Source: Erythroxylum novogranatense
Lineage: Eukaryota > Streptophyta > Magnoliopsida > Malpighiales > Erythroxylaceae
Length of the DNA: 64,000 nucleotides
Assembly: GCA_029891385.1 (NCBI GenBank)
Contig: CM057224.1
Coordinates: 30,583,005-30,647,004, forward strand
Direction: 5' to 3'
The notes below the pieces were generated by a model. It saw only the letters and a list, made by a program, of their open reading frames with translations. It was not told the origin of the DNA and did not search any database. How positions within the stretch are numbered: position 1 is the stretch's first letter; every line of letters starts with the position of its first letter. Below, one piece after another: positions 22,846 through 34,507 of the stretch. A program made the position numbers and the translations under genes.

Positions 22846-23850
22846 TAAGCTTCTTTAGTGACTGTGGTAAAGTTATTGTTGAGAAGAGTAAGTAAGGAGA
22901 GACTCAGATAACTATGAAGTTTTGACCTTATCAAACCTAATTAATTTCTCTTTAGTTATTTCTCTAAGACAAATTCCTTCCAACCTTAAGAAAACTCTCT
23001 CCAATAAAATAAAGAACCTTGTAGAAATTGGCACTTACTCGAAGACACTAAGATCCATGATACCTAACTCTCATTATTATGTCTATATAGTCTATATCAT
23101 AGATCTAGATCCTTTAAAAGGGGTATTCACTCTTTAACTTCCAGACATTGACCTCAACCTAAAGAATTGATCTAAAAATCCTAATTAGGCCAATGTGGCC
23201 TATAATCATAACTATGGAGTTTTCCTATGGCTAGACAAGGGTTACACAAATCTCCATATAGGCACTATTCATATGATCTTAACATTACATGAAAGAAAAG
23301 GAATTCCAGCAATGTCTAGAATTTCTCTCCTAGATACAACATACATATCTCACCAGAATGCCTTAATAGACACTCTCTTAACCACTCTTAACAATGAAAG
23401 TGTCTTCATGACTATTGCTCTAGACTTCAACATCAAGCTTGATGATCCGACTCTACCCATAAGATTGAAATTCCAAATTCAAATTGTTGTAACTGAGCAA
23501 GATCCTACTGCTATAATGGTCATACTCCATTACCAGATCATTTACAAATTGCAGAACCATGCTCTCGATCTAAATTTTTCAAACTCTACAAGAGATGCCC
23601 TCTATATGGTAACAGATAGGTATACAAATAAGACCACAATCATCTAGATTTCATGACAATTGTCACCATAACAATTGGCAAAGTTAATATCTATAGAGTG
23701 GATCACAAATTATAAGAAAAATTTTATACTCCTTATGGGCACTCCATTCATACTACCACTCTTCTAATTTTAAGAAGTTTGATGGATATAATGTTAAAGT
23801 CTGTTTTTACCAAAGAGAACTAGAATCATCTAAAGCTTTAAATTTAGTTA
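22833..23850 (+). pseudogene. Endogenous pararetrovirus fragment with movement-protein domain (right arm)
   Basis: After the primer site, the plus strand carries a leader-proximal frame (22922-23137) and then a 150-codon open frame (23195-23647). That frame shows the 30K-type movement-protein pattern of Caulimoviridae: a beta-rich core with LLDT near residue 45, DFNIKLDDP near residue 77, and a hydrophobic strand ending in a Y-x-I-I-Y-K-like motif near residue 113. Homology to the left arm continues to about 23850, after which the sequence becomes AT-rich host DNA. The region between the leader frame and the domain has lost its frame, and no reverse transcriptase follows. This is a fragment, not a functional provirus. 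Confidence 0.65.
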
Positions 23851-24560
23851 TATTTTGTTTATTTTAAAAATGTTAAATCTTTTATCATTTGATTTTAAAT
23901 TTTAAAAGTATCATTTAATCTTTTCTAATATTAGTTAATTATCATATAACTTATTTTGATATATTTTTGTTTATTTTATATGCCCAAAACTTCTGAATAG
24001 TCAAAATATTGACAGAATAAGATAAAATTATATAATAGTCAAACAACAATATCACATAAGAGAAAATAATTTTTAAAATATAAGATAAAAATAAAAAATA
24101 AATTGCATATATCCATTAATTAAAAATTAAGTTTTGTATTTTATTTTATTTTATTTTTAATAATTTATGATTTTTAGATTTATGTTTTATTTTAATGACA
24201 TGAATTTATTATTAATAAAAATATTATTTAAATTATTCACAAGATTATAATAATATAATTTTATTCAATTTTTATAATTAGTTCAATTATTTCAAAATAA
24301 GAAAAATATTTAAATATATATTTTCCTTTTAAATATCCTTAACATACAAAAGTTTCATAATTTATTAATAAATAAGTAAAATTGTAATGCCTATTAATAA
24401 ATTATATAAGAGAATAATTATTTTATTATTTTATAATTTAACTTTAATTTAGTATTTAATATTAATAACTAAATGAATATTTATTAAAAACAAAACCAAA
24501 ATTAACAAACAAAAATAAAAACTCGGAGAAAATGAAAAGTATATACCATCATATTCAAGG
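23850..24560. other. AT-rich intergenic DNA
   Basis: Very AT-rich sequence with no open frame, repeat terminus or RNA gene that I can support. It probably includes the 3' flank of the subtilase gene ending at 24624. Confidence 0.6.
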
Positions 24561-24623
24561 AAGTTGAGCTAAGCATTTATTTGGGAAACCAGGCAAAAAC
24601 TGAAGATTAGATGATATGCTTGC

Positions 24624-27600
24624 TCATTCAACATACACTGCAAAAACAACACGCACAGAATGTCTACCATCAAACCATGTAATAGATCCAAAATTGTAGC
24701 CTCTGGTTGCCTCCTTGCCGGAGAACGTGACTTTAAAGGATCTCCTTGCCAACCCTTCAATGAAAACCATCTTCTTTGGCGCAACATTCACCAACAGTCC
24801 CATGGGGGCTTGCACTCTGGCAATGTACGTAGAATTTGGAGATCCCACATTGGTCACTCTTCTTTTGACTGTTTGGGAGGACTTATGTCTATCAAGCTTA
24901 CTGATAGAGATTGATGGATAATTCATGTTGGGGATGAGTTCCTCATAACTGTGTTTTGGACACTTGAAGTTTGTATTTGACATTGATCTTACAAGTTTTT
25001 CCTTGTATCCATAAAAGCATAGGAATTGCAGATAGTCCCTTGTTGTTGTCACAAAAACCAGTCCTGGGTTTAGAGCTTTAAGAGGGTTTATTTCTCCAAC
25101 TCCCATTTCATGTGGATTGGCAGAGAAAAATGAGTTATTGGTCAAGGGTTTTCCCATGTTATTGTAAATGGTTGCTGCACCCGGTAAACAGGAAAAAAGA
25201 AAAAAGAAAAAAAAAAACAGAATTAAATCACATTTTCCTCTCAAAATTGCAAGAAAGAAGCTTTAGCCTTGAAATGTACCTGTTGTCATAAGCGCTGATT
25301 TGATCACAGAAGAACTCCATTCAGGATGGATGGACTTAATAAAAGCAGCAGCCCCTGTCACATGGGGGCAAGCCATTGATGTTCCAGACTTTATCGCATA
25401 GCCAGGCTGCTTATTTCCCATTTCACTTATTGGAATCATTGCAGCTAATATGGCAACTCCTGGAGCCATTATGTCTGGCTGAATTTTTATCAAAAAAGTG
25501 TTAGATATCGAATGCAACAACTACTTTAGTTGAAATATAATCTCATAAGATTGACTTTGAATGCACCTATCAACGTGAATGTTCATGTGATAGAGTATAA
25601 ACCTTAAGGATGTTTTCAGTAAGCTGTCCAGGTCCTCTAGAAGAAAAACTTGCAACTGATGGCGCTGGTTTATATCCTAGAACATCCACTGCTGGAAGAA
25701 TCGTTGATGTCGGATTTCTGTGAAAGGGAAAAAAGCAAGCTTTACTTAAAATACTTCAAGAATGCTGTTAGATTTCTGTTACAGTTGATCCCATTTGAAT
25801 ATTTAGGACAAAAAGCATTTATTCCAAAGATAAAAGACAGGGATCTCGGGTGCCCTGAAAGTGAGAGAGATTCAATTTCAAGCCGAAACCAAGCGTCAAG
25901 CTAAACCTACATGACAATCCATATATTAGACATCTTGCTTGGTCTGGTAGGTAAAAGGAACATTCATTGCATAGAGGAGGCAAGTTCAATTCTTTTCTAG
26001 TCTAGCAAATGAGAAGAAACAAACACACATCTGCAATACGAACGATGAAAGAAAATTGCACCTAGATAAAGAAAGATTAATGGCTAAAGGCATAGCTTGA
26101 CCTCACCTGGAAGTATTAACGTACTTAAGTATTTGCATTCCCGCCTTATCGCCAAGTTCTGAAAGTGGGAATGAACCTGAATCTAAAGGCAGACCTTTCT
26201 TATCTTCGTTTATCAGAATCAACCCTATGGCTCGAGCATCTTCTGCAACTTCTTTTTTTATTTTCCGAGGAATACTTGCATCATTATCTGCACAAACAAC
26301 AATCTTTCCAGCAACTTTCTGTCTATCTAATGATCCTGGGTAACATATCCTGTATTTAAGCATTTTAACATAAAGCGATTTGACATCAGCAGATAGCACT
26401 GAATAGTAAGTAATATTACTTATAATGATATCAACTGCCTAACTTGTTGGATGAACTATAGTTTTTAGCATTTTCTGAAGGATCGAGTAATACATAGCTT
26501 CTGATGAAGGAGTGAATTCCGTTGCAGCATTCTCTCCAAATATAATAGGGTAAGTCCTTGAACGAGTGAGGTTTGAGAAATTGATGGCAGACCCCTGTGG
26601 ATCGTTACCTTCTCAGCATTGGATAAATATTTCTATTTGAAAGTTGAAATGCAATATCAGTTACCCTGAAAGTTCTCCCATTTCCAAGAACCACAGTAGA
26701 TTGAAAATCTCTATCGATATTAGAAGCAGCAACAGTAAAGATCCAAGGAGCAGAGTTTTCAATGGTGTAAGGATCAGGACCATCATTTCCTGCAGAACAC
26801 ACTACCATAACACCCATCTCTTGTGCATGAAATGCACCAATTGCAATGGGATCATTCAGGTAATCAGATTGGAAAAGAGACCCCATGCCAATAGAGATTG
26901 AAATAATGTCAACTCCATCCTCAATAGCATCATCAATAGCCTTCAATATTACTGAACCAGCGCAACCATCTACCGTGCAGGCTTTGTATGCTGCTATTCT
27001 AGCAGAGGGTAAGCCACCTCTAGCTGTGCCTCTACCTAGGCCAAAGTAACTAGCGTTGGTCACCCGAGCTCCGGCGGCTATAGAGCTGGTGTGTGTGCCA
27101 TGTCCAACTTCATCTCTGGCTGAACCGGCGGGATTTTTATCCTTGTCTAATTGTCCAGTGATATCATAGTATCTTGCACCTATGAGCTTTCTACAAAATC
27201 ATACAAGGGTCTGCTTCAATTTTTCATCTTTGGCATTGAAAAGAAAGATTGGGGAAAACAAATAAGTTCTTCAGTGACAGTGGCACTCTGAATAGCAATT
27301 AATACTTGAGATTTGTGACCTATTGCAAAGGGATGCCTTGAAATCAGATCCTTCCATGCAGACTCCTTTCCATCTAGAAGGTATCATCCCAATTCCCTCA
27401 TCATTAAAGCTTGGAGACTCTGGCCATATCCCTACAGCCGCAAGAAAAATCGCAGATCATTTTTTTTTTTTTTTTGGTTCCTTTTGTAACATTCTACGTT
27501 GATGAGAACGTTCAGGATACACTGCAAATGCAACTAAGCCATACCCATATTAAGACAAAAAGTTACGTCATCTTTCACCTTTCTCTATTGAAAATCTGGT

Positions 27601-29418
27601 ACATTATATACAACCAGAAAAAAGGAAAGGAAATTTACTTAAACCTAGAGTGTATTCTAAAACACGACACCGATTGTTTAGAATTATGAGCATGTGGCTT
27701 TTTAACCTAGGGTGCATTCTAAAACATGACACCGATGGTTTGGGATTAAGAGCACATGGCGTTTCGGTGGACAGCCCACACTTCATGTGGGTTTAATGTG
27801 TTGGTGGTCCGACAACGACAGCCACTTGCATGTTGTTTGGTTTTCGACTTTTAGCTTTTTATTCGTTAAAACGTTTACACATACAAGATCTTCGACTGCT
27901 TTACTATTAATTTCTTTAATTCTCTTAAATATGCTTGGGACTAAAAACTGAAAATCAGAGAGACTGATAGTTGAAAATATGGTGCATATACATGTGTGTG
28001 CATATACCTGTGTCGATGACACCAATTATAACATCAGCAGATCCATGAGGATATTTATGCTTGAAGTGCAAGCCAGACATTGCATCCAAGAAATCCCACG
28101 ATCTTGTAGTGTGGAGTTTAAGTATCGGATCTGGGAACACTGATAAAACCTCCGCATGGCCTGTTTTAATTTTTTTAAAATAAAGATACAAGGTTTTATT
28201 TTTAACATCATTTAATATAAAAAATCAAATGCAAACAGACCTCTAACCGTTTATTTAATTAACAGGAGATTTTCTCATTATACGTATATAATTGATAGAA
28301 ATGAAATGCATGTGTTAATGTCCCTTCCTTTTGTTGTTGCTTTTCTATGTGAATTCGCAAGAGGGGATTTCTTGACATTTAATGTGAGATTGTCTTCTTC
28401 CAACATGAAAACATGGAGGACACGAGAATAAAATACTAAAGTTGAATGGTTCATCTATGAAATTCATCATACATGAGTAGTCAATTCTGTAGCTTAGACA
28501 ATGTCCATGAAAATAGACAATCAGCCAACCACTCAGAATTAGCTTTTCAACTAGTTTTCTTTCTCCCCCTACTTGAATAATGCAATGGAAATGTAGGTAT
28601 TTTCCCAAAGCAAGGTAGTCGCTAAGTATAGTCAGTAAATAAAAGAAGACTTCTTCCTCAGTTCTTTTTGTACCTCTGCTAACATTTTAACTCTTGAGTT
28701 TTCTTCATCCACTATTTGTTTCCTGGTATAAAGTTTCTCCCACCCCAGTTGCAAAACTAAAGGCAGCTGAGAATATGTTAAAAATGTGATCAAGATGCAT
28801 GTGCTTGGATACGAAATATACATGAACTCATTTATGTTATAGGGTATGAAAGTCGGTTGCTTTATCATTTTATAATAAGATATTTGTTTGCTGCATAGCT
28901 GTTTATGCTTTTGAAGAAACTTAAAGGGAAGGTGAAATGAAGAATGATTACCAGATAATAGAGATGCTTCTTTCTGTGTAAGTATGGCAGAGAAACCTCT
29001 GAAAGCATGACTGAAATGATGGACTAGAGTTATTCTTTCACCTTCACGGCTGTCGAGAAAAAAGAACTGCATATTAACATAAGAATGATAAAAGAAGCAT
29101 TTGAGATGACAATTAATAATTACCTGGGTATGATGGACGACAACAATTGCAAATGAGCTGATTCTGAAACTTCAGTGGTTTCTCCTCTATCCTTCAATGA
29201 ACTTCCCATGTAAACAATATAGTTCTGAAGCTGTTGGGATCATCAGAGCTAATGCTTAATTGATTAGCAGACATTTAAGGAAATGACCATTTCTTTATTG
29301 AAAACTGAGAATAGACTATGAAAATGACCTGTTGCTTTTCATGACTTAATGAAGTGGTGTTGATCAGAAACGAAGAAACAGCAACAATGGAGATAAACAG
29401 TTGCAGAAGAGAGGCCAT
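24624..29418 (-). CDS. Subtilisin-like serine protease, SBT5-type, 11 exons
   Basis: Minus-strand exons: 29329-29418, 29124-29230, 28952-29049, 28008-28160, 27320-27431, 26665-27190, 26494-26594, 26107-26349, 25603-25717, 25280-25478, 24624-25174. All introns are GT-AG. The sum is 2295 nt, giving 764 codons and a stop, the usual plant subtilase length. Domains: hydrophobic signal peptide (1-24), I9 propeptide (about 33-110, YIVYMGS near its start), peptidase S8 with Asp148 (VIDTG), His217 (GHGTHT), oxyanion Asn322 (AGNDGP) and Ser549 (GTSMACPHV), a PA insertion at about 370-480, and a C-terminal Fn3-like domain from about 660. These plant enzymes are secreted to the apoplast and self-process. 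Layout and sequence are closest to the SBT5 group, which includes the CO2-response secreted protease. The start was chosen because it begins the signal peptide. No breaks were seen; the gene looks functional. The exact substrate is unknown. Confidence 0.93.
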
Positions 29419-29510
29419 GGGAAAAGGGAAGATCTGTATATGATTTTGTTGGAAATGATGATAATAGGAAGAAGAGAATGATGATGATGTTTCAAATTGA
29501 GAGTGATGGA

Positions 29511-29518
29511 TTATATAT
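29511..29518 (-). promoter_or_regulatory. Candidate TATA box of the subtilase gene
   Basis: The minus strand reads TCATATATAATCC about 95 bases upstream of the start codon at 29418, a normal distance for a plant core promoter with a short 5' leader. It is a sequence match only. Confidence 0.45.
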
Positions 29519-29529
29519 GAAAGAGTTCA

Positions 29530-31038
29530 CTAATCTTGTTGGCCAAATTTGAGCGTGATGAGGACATTTTGTACTATTATAATTAGATCAAGCTTGCACT
29601 CGAAGGACTAAAGATATTTTAATTAGATTCTTGTGTTATGGTATAAAGTATAAACACGTATCATGTTGCTTTATATATGAGTAATATTATGTAATTGTTA
29701 TTTCATTTTCATTGGTCATGACCCATCAAACCCATAAAAGTTGGTATTGATAGATGTTACAGTATGCAACTCACAATATCACGATCTGTTATGTCCAATT
29801 GGCTCTGTCTCTCATTTTCCTTTAAAACAATGGTATCTACATTTTTGTTTGTTTGTGATTATATAATTTTTTAATATATAATCCATTAAAAATTAAAAGT
29901 AAAATGACTTAGAAGCTTTTTCTTTTTCTTTCAAAATTAAAATATCATTTTTAATAATAAGAATTTTTATTATCTTAAAAATAATTTTCTAAGGGCATTG
30001 ATATAATTTTAAGAATAAACTATTTCAAAGATTATGACCTTTTAATAATTTATTGAATATATCTCAATTTTTATTTTATAATACTAAATATTACATATTA
30101 CAATCCATGAAAATAAGATATTCTCATATCTCGTTATAATAATGTTGTTAATAATATAATTTAACAATATTCAAATACATTTTACCACCTTCTCCTAGAC
30201 AATTTTAAAGGAATCCTACAGAAATTTGACAAAATATGGACTTGTTTTTTTTTTATTATTTTCAAAATTTTAAAGTTTTATAAAATTATAAAAAAATTGG
30301 AAATATTTTTCATAATTTATAATATTTGATATAATTTACCCTAATTTCAACCTAACTTTATTGCTATAATTACTTAAAAATTAAACTTGCAATATTATTT
30401 ATTCCTATAAATTAAACTTGAATGATTTTTACTCACTTTCAATTTCGTATCCGTTTCCCTCCTTTTCCTGCTAGAAAAAATCATCATGTATTTTATATAT
30501 CTATACAATTGAGTCTTTGGTTTTTCGAAATAGTGTATAAAGAAGTGCTTCAAATTATTGCTATTTGACTCGGATCTGTTCTAAAAATAAAAAAGGAGAG
30601 GAGTGAAGCCGGTCGACTGGTTGGAGAGGCATTTCGAATTGTTTGTTGACAAGGACAAAGTCAAGGAAAACTTTTGAAATTATTCCAATATTTGACCAAA
30701 TATTATTCTCTTTATCATTCTTTTATAAAAGAGAAGAATATAATAAAAGGTCTGCCTGATTTATGAAAGATCTTGGAATGATTTTTGTCTATGTTTTGTG
30801 TAAAAAAATCAATTACAAAATTCTAGCGCTGATTTTGTAACAACTAGTAGTTAGGCTAAATTAACTATTTTTGTTTTATAAGTAGATATATCCATCCCTT
30901 TAGTTCTTTACTTATATCTTTTTATTGGAAAACATAACAAATCATTAAAGTGTCAAATGAATTTATTCTATTATATAAAAGGTTGAATGTGATCAAACTA
31001 TTTTTAACTCATCTAAAAAGTTAATATGTCAAATTTTA
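29530..31038. other. Upstream intergenic DNA of the subtilase gene
   Basis: AT-rich DNA with homopolymer and dinucleotide tracts. No open frame, RNA gene or clear transposon terminus was recognised before the Harbinger end at 31039. Confidence 0.55.
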
Positions 31039-31057
31039 GCTCTGTTTGATAAACAAC
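31039..31057. repeat. Candidate terminal inverted repeat, left
   Basis: GCTCTGTTTGATAAACAAC, preceded by TTA (the usual Harbinger target), pairs imperfectly with the right end at 48959-48978. Confidence 0.5.
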
Positions 31058-31280
31058 GGATTGCATTGGTTGATTGCTGATTTTATCAACGGTCATGTGA
31101 TAGCTGATTATATAAGTTGATTTAACCAACGAATAATATCAGTTGTTTATTAAAGATGTTTGGTAAAATTAGCTATTTAATATTATATATCTTAATATTT
31201 TGTTGAATATTTTTATAAGAATTTGGATTTTAGATTTTAAATTTTACAAAATTAAGTTTATAATTTTGATAAAAAACATA

Positions 31281-31284
<4 letters not shown>

Positions 31285-31365
<81 letters not shown>

Positions 31366-31366
31366 T
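31285..31366. repeat. (TAA)n microsatellite
   Basis: About 27 uninterrupted TAA/AAT units near the left Harbinger end. Confidence 0.95.
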
Positions 31367-31696
31367 GCCCATTAACCATGCTTATTTATATTAACATAAT
31401 TCACTACATACAAGGATTACCTTTAGTCCTTAAATTTGCACCTTGACCATGATTTCATGATATTGAAATTATAATGCATTTATTAAACTCTTAAAAATTT
31501 ATTTATACTTTGTTTCTTTTGGAGTTTCACGTAAAGATATGAATGAAGAATCATGATCGCAAATAACTGAATATATTATTAAACATTCAATATTTTTTAT
31601 GAGTTAACTTGTTAGAGTTGATTATTTTCACCCTAAGGTCCTTTTGATTCAAAACAGCTCAATCAATAGTTTAATATTTTCTTCATGTATTATAAT

Positions 31697-31722
31697 AATC
31701 ATCATCATCATCATCATCATCT
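31697..31722. repeat. (ATC)n microsatellite
   Basis: A short pure run of ATC units between the Harbinger terminus and the transposase C-terminal piece. Confidence 0.9.
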
Positions 31723-31809
31723 TCATCATGATACATCCAAACATAAAATATAACAATCCAAATGAAGTTTAACAATACAATTCAAATAAAGCAAAAGAAA
31801 TGAATATTG

Positions 31810-32500
31810 TCATTTAAAGAAAAGGTTTATAACAATCGAAAAATAATGTCTAACTACCATTACATTAGGAGCAATATTATCATGAATAGTTGTCATATCC
31901 CGAGTTCTCTGTTCTTCAACAATTTCTTGCATAAAGTTAACTTCAACATCTTGAAATACATCTGGAGGTATAAATTCAGGATCTTGATTAATGATGTTAA
32001 AAGTCAGGTCACCAATTGTACTTCTTATAATATAGTTATATAACGCAAAAATTGTACAAATTATTCTATTTTGATACATCAATGAATACTTAGACATTTT
32101 CTCCAATATCTTCCATTGAGCCTTAAGAATACCGAAAGTCCTCTCAAGACAACTTCTCAATAATGAATGAGTGCAATTAAAAACTTCTCAAGATCTTCTT
32201 AGATTTGCATCATGAAATTTCGATTGATGATTCCTTGTCTTTGGGTAAGATGTCAAATATCATTCTCTTTCTGGATAGCCTTTGTCAACCAAGTAATATT
32301 TAGTTGAATGTCCATAAAGGAAATATTATTAGTATAAATGATATAATAAAAAGCCTAAAAATTGAATAACAAATCTTACAAATCTTAAAATTACCTATCG
32401 GCGGTTTTAGAAATTTAGGTCTCAGATTACCAATTGTATCAAGAAAAATACAAGAATCATGTACTAATCCCTCCCAACTCTAGTATGCAGAAACTAGAGT
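31810..32500 (-). pseudogene. Harbinger transposase, C-terminal half
   Basis: On the minus strand, reading from about 32500 downwards, recognisable HARBI1-like (DDE_Tnp_4) segments occur in order: WEGLVHDS with the second catalytic Asp, YYLVDKGYP, a YLTSYPKTRNHQSKFHD-like block, and ERTFGILKAQWKIL with the catalytic Glu inside an open frame of 116 codons (31810-32160), then a family-typical ALYNYI. Frameshifts and stops separate the blocks. The N-terminal half lies 10 kb away at 43030-43695 because other DNA, including the copia element, inserted between the first and second catalytic Asp regions. Confidence 0.7.
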
Positions 32501-32669
32501 ACAACTCAGATCTACAACACTTGATCTCTCCCTTCTCAGGAGAGATCATATATCAAGACTTACTCCAAATAGACACTTACCTGATTTGGCTCAGCTCATC
32601 CTCGCCTCCCTCTAGAACGTTAGAAGTAGGCGTTCTGCAGATGTGCAACTCCGAGCTTCCCCTTTGACA

Positions 32670-32674
32670 CGATC
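32670..32674. other. Target-site duplication CGATC (left)
   Basis: CGATC directly precedes the LTR start at 32675 and recurs at 42502-42506 after the other LTR. Confidence 0.9.
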
Positions 32675-33179
32675 TGTATGAAAATCCCGGTGTGTGTATC
32701 ACATGCACACAGTGCGGAAAACAAAAATTTTTGTTCCGAGACCTTCTCGAAAGCCAGGATCTATGTGTATATATAACAAAATCAAACCATAATGGCCAAA
32801 GGAGACCGTCTCTAACGGTATCCACGCAAAGATCGGAGAACCTAACCGGGGCAAACCCTTTGACCCGGGAATAGCTAGAACAAAATAAAGACTGCTAGAT
32901 CTTACCTTTGTTCTTGGAGAGCTATGAAGAAACGTTGAAGGAAGGAGAAGCTTGGTGAAGAAGAGATGAAGCCTTTGATGAAAGATGATGAAGCTTAGGA
33001 TTTCTCAAATCCTTTTTCAACACCCACGATCATCCACCTTCATCTTTCATCTTATATTTATTTGTCTTTAACAATTAAAAGACAATAAATGCTAATGGTG
33101 GAGAGGCTTCCACGTTAGCCTATATATATATATAAAAAAAAAAGTTTAAGATGATAAGGCTTATTCCCCTCTTTCCACG

Positions 33180-33225
<46 letters not shown>

Positions 33226-34491
33226 AATGCTAAAGTGGTCCAGTCACACTGGAGTCGGTCCTACCGGGTCCCGGTATGGAAAAACCACCGAAAACTTTTT
33301 TCAGCAATATCGATGTCGCGATCTCATCGGGACACATCTCAATCTCATCGGGATCCATTTAATCCTATTGCTCTCCATTTATTGGATCTCTGTCTAAAAC
33401 TATTTTACGAATTCTCCGAATCACTCTTATGCGTGTGACCCATTAGGTTCTCGGTTATGTTGGTCACTTAGATTAACACTTAATCCAAGCAAGTCATGAG
33501 CGGTATCTAGCAACACATCATGACCCCCAATTGACCGGAAAGTAATTGGTTTGATGAATGAACATATATTCATCACGAACCATATCACGAACCATATCAC
33601 GAACCTTTCCATAGACAATTACTGTACAATTCGTCCTTTCACCATGCTATACCCCACTTAGTTATGAGTATGGGCAAAGTGTCAACTCTTACTAGAATGA
33701 CTACGTCAACTCTAGTCCAAGTGATATCAGTTCTCGTCCCGGGACTCATTACTTTATATGTCACTGAAGACACTCTTCATAACATATGAACTCCGGCCAG
33801 AGATTTTCAAGTAATGACCCTGACAAGAGGCCATGTGTATCATCTTCTGCTATCACAGAAGTGGTGAATTCTTTATTGGCTACTCAATTACCTTCGAATA
33901 CCTCAAGCTGTACCCAATCACCACCCTATGAGCGACCTATCTAAGGCAACAAAAAATGAAGTCAAAGCACAGAATCAATATCCAAGACATCCTTGAGTAC
34001 CTCAAGTCTAAGGATATTTGCATCATTGCTATGATGAGATTATCACTGACATTAGAATAGGACATCCATGTGATGATCTCATAGTAGGTCATCCAATGTA
34101 CTTACTACCTCTAGTAAACATTCACATCTCAACCCTAAATATCTCATATTTACAGTTTCTGAGATCCACTGCTTGATCAAATCAAGGAGTTTGAGATGTG
34201 CTAGTCTTCCGGATTCTGATGTCCAGCCAGGTAATCCTACGATTAGGGATAATTTAGATACTGACATAATTGCACATGATAGGAATCTCAGTAGTATGAT
34301 CACATCACAATTTCCTTCATGCTATGTCATGTACCATAGACTTCATTAATTTGCTTATTGATCAATATCTATTCATAAATAATGAACAGCAAAGTAATGA
34401 AATATGCATTTCTTTATTTATTCATAAAGTCTGTACACAACTTTGTACAAAACACGCTAAAGGTGATTGCCTTTAGGGCACTGCTCTAACA
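32675..34491 (-). repeat. 3' LTR of the copia element (1817 bp)
   Basis: It begins TGTATGAAAATCCCGG and ends CACTGCTCTAACA in plus coordinates. It contains a (CA)n/(TA)n tract at 33181-33228. It matches the right LTR throughout except in the microsatellite region. Confidence 0.92.
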
Positions 34492-34493
34492 AA

Positions 34494-34507
34494 ATCTCCC
34501 ACTTGAC
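34494..34507 (-). other. Polypurine tract of the copia element
   Basis: On the minus strand, the purine-rich AAGTGGGAGATTTT stands between the end of pol and the 3' LTR. Confidence 0.7.

Noticed and set aside
20733..23765. Long-TIR DNA transposon (Mutator-like) or large MITE
   Set aside because: The arms carry a viral primer site and movement-protein pattern, and no terminal target duplication was found.
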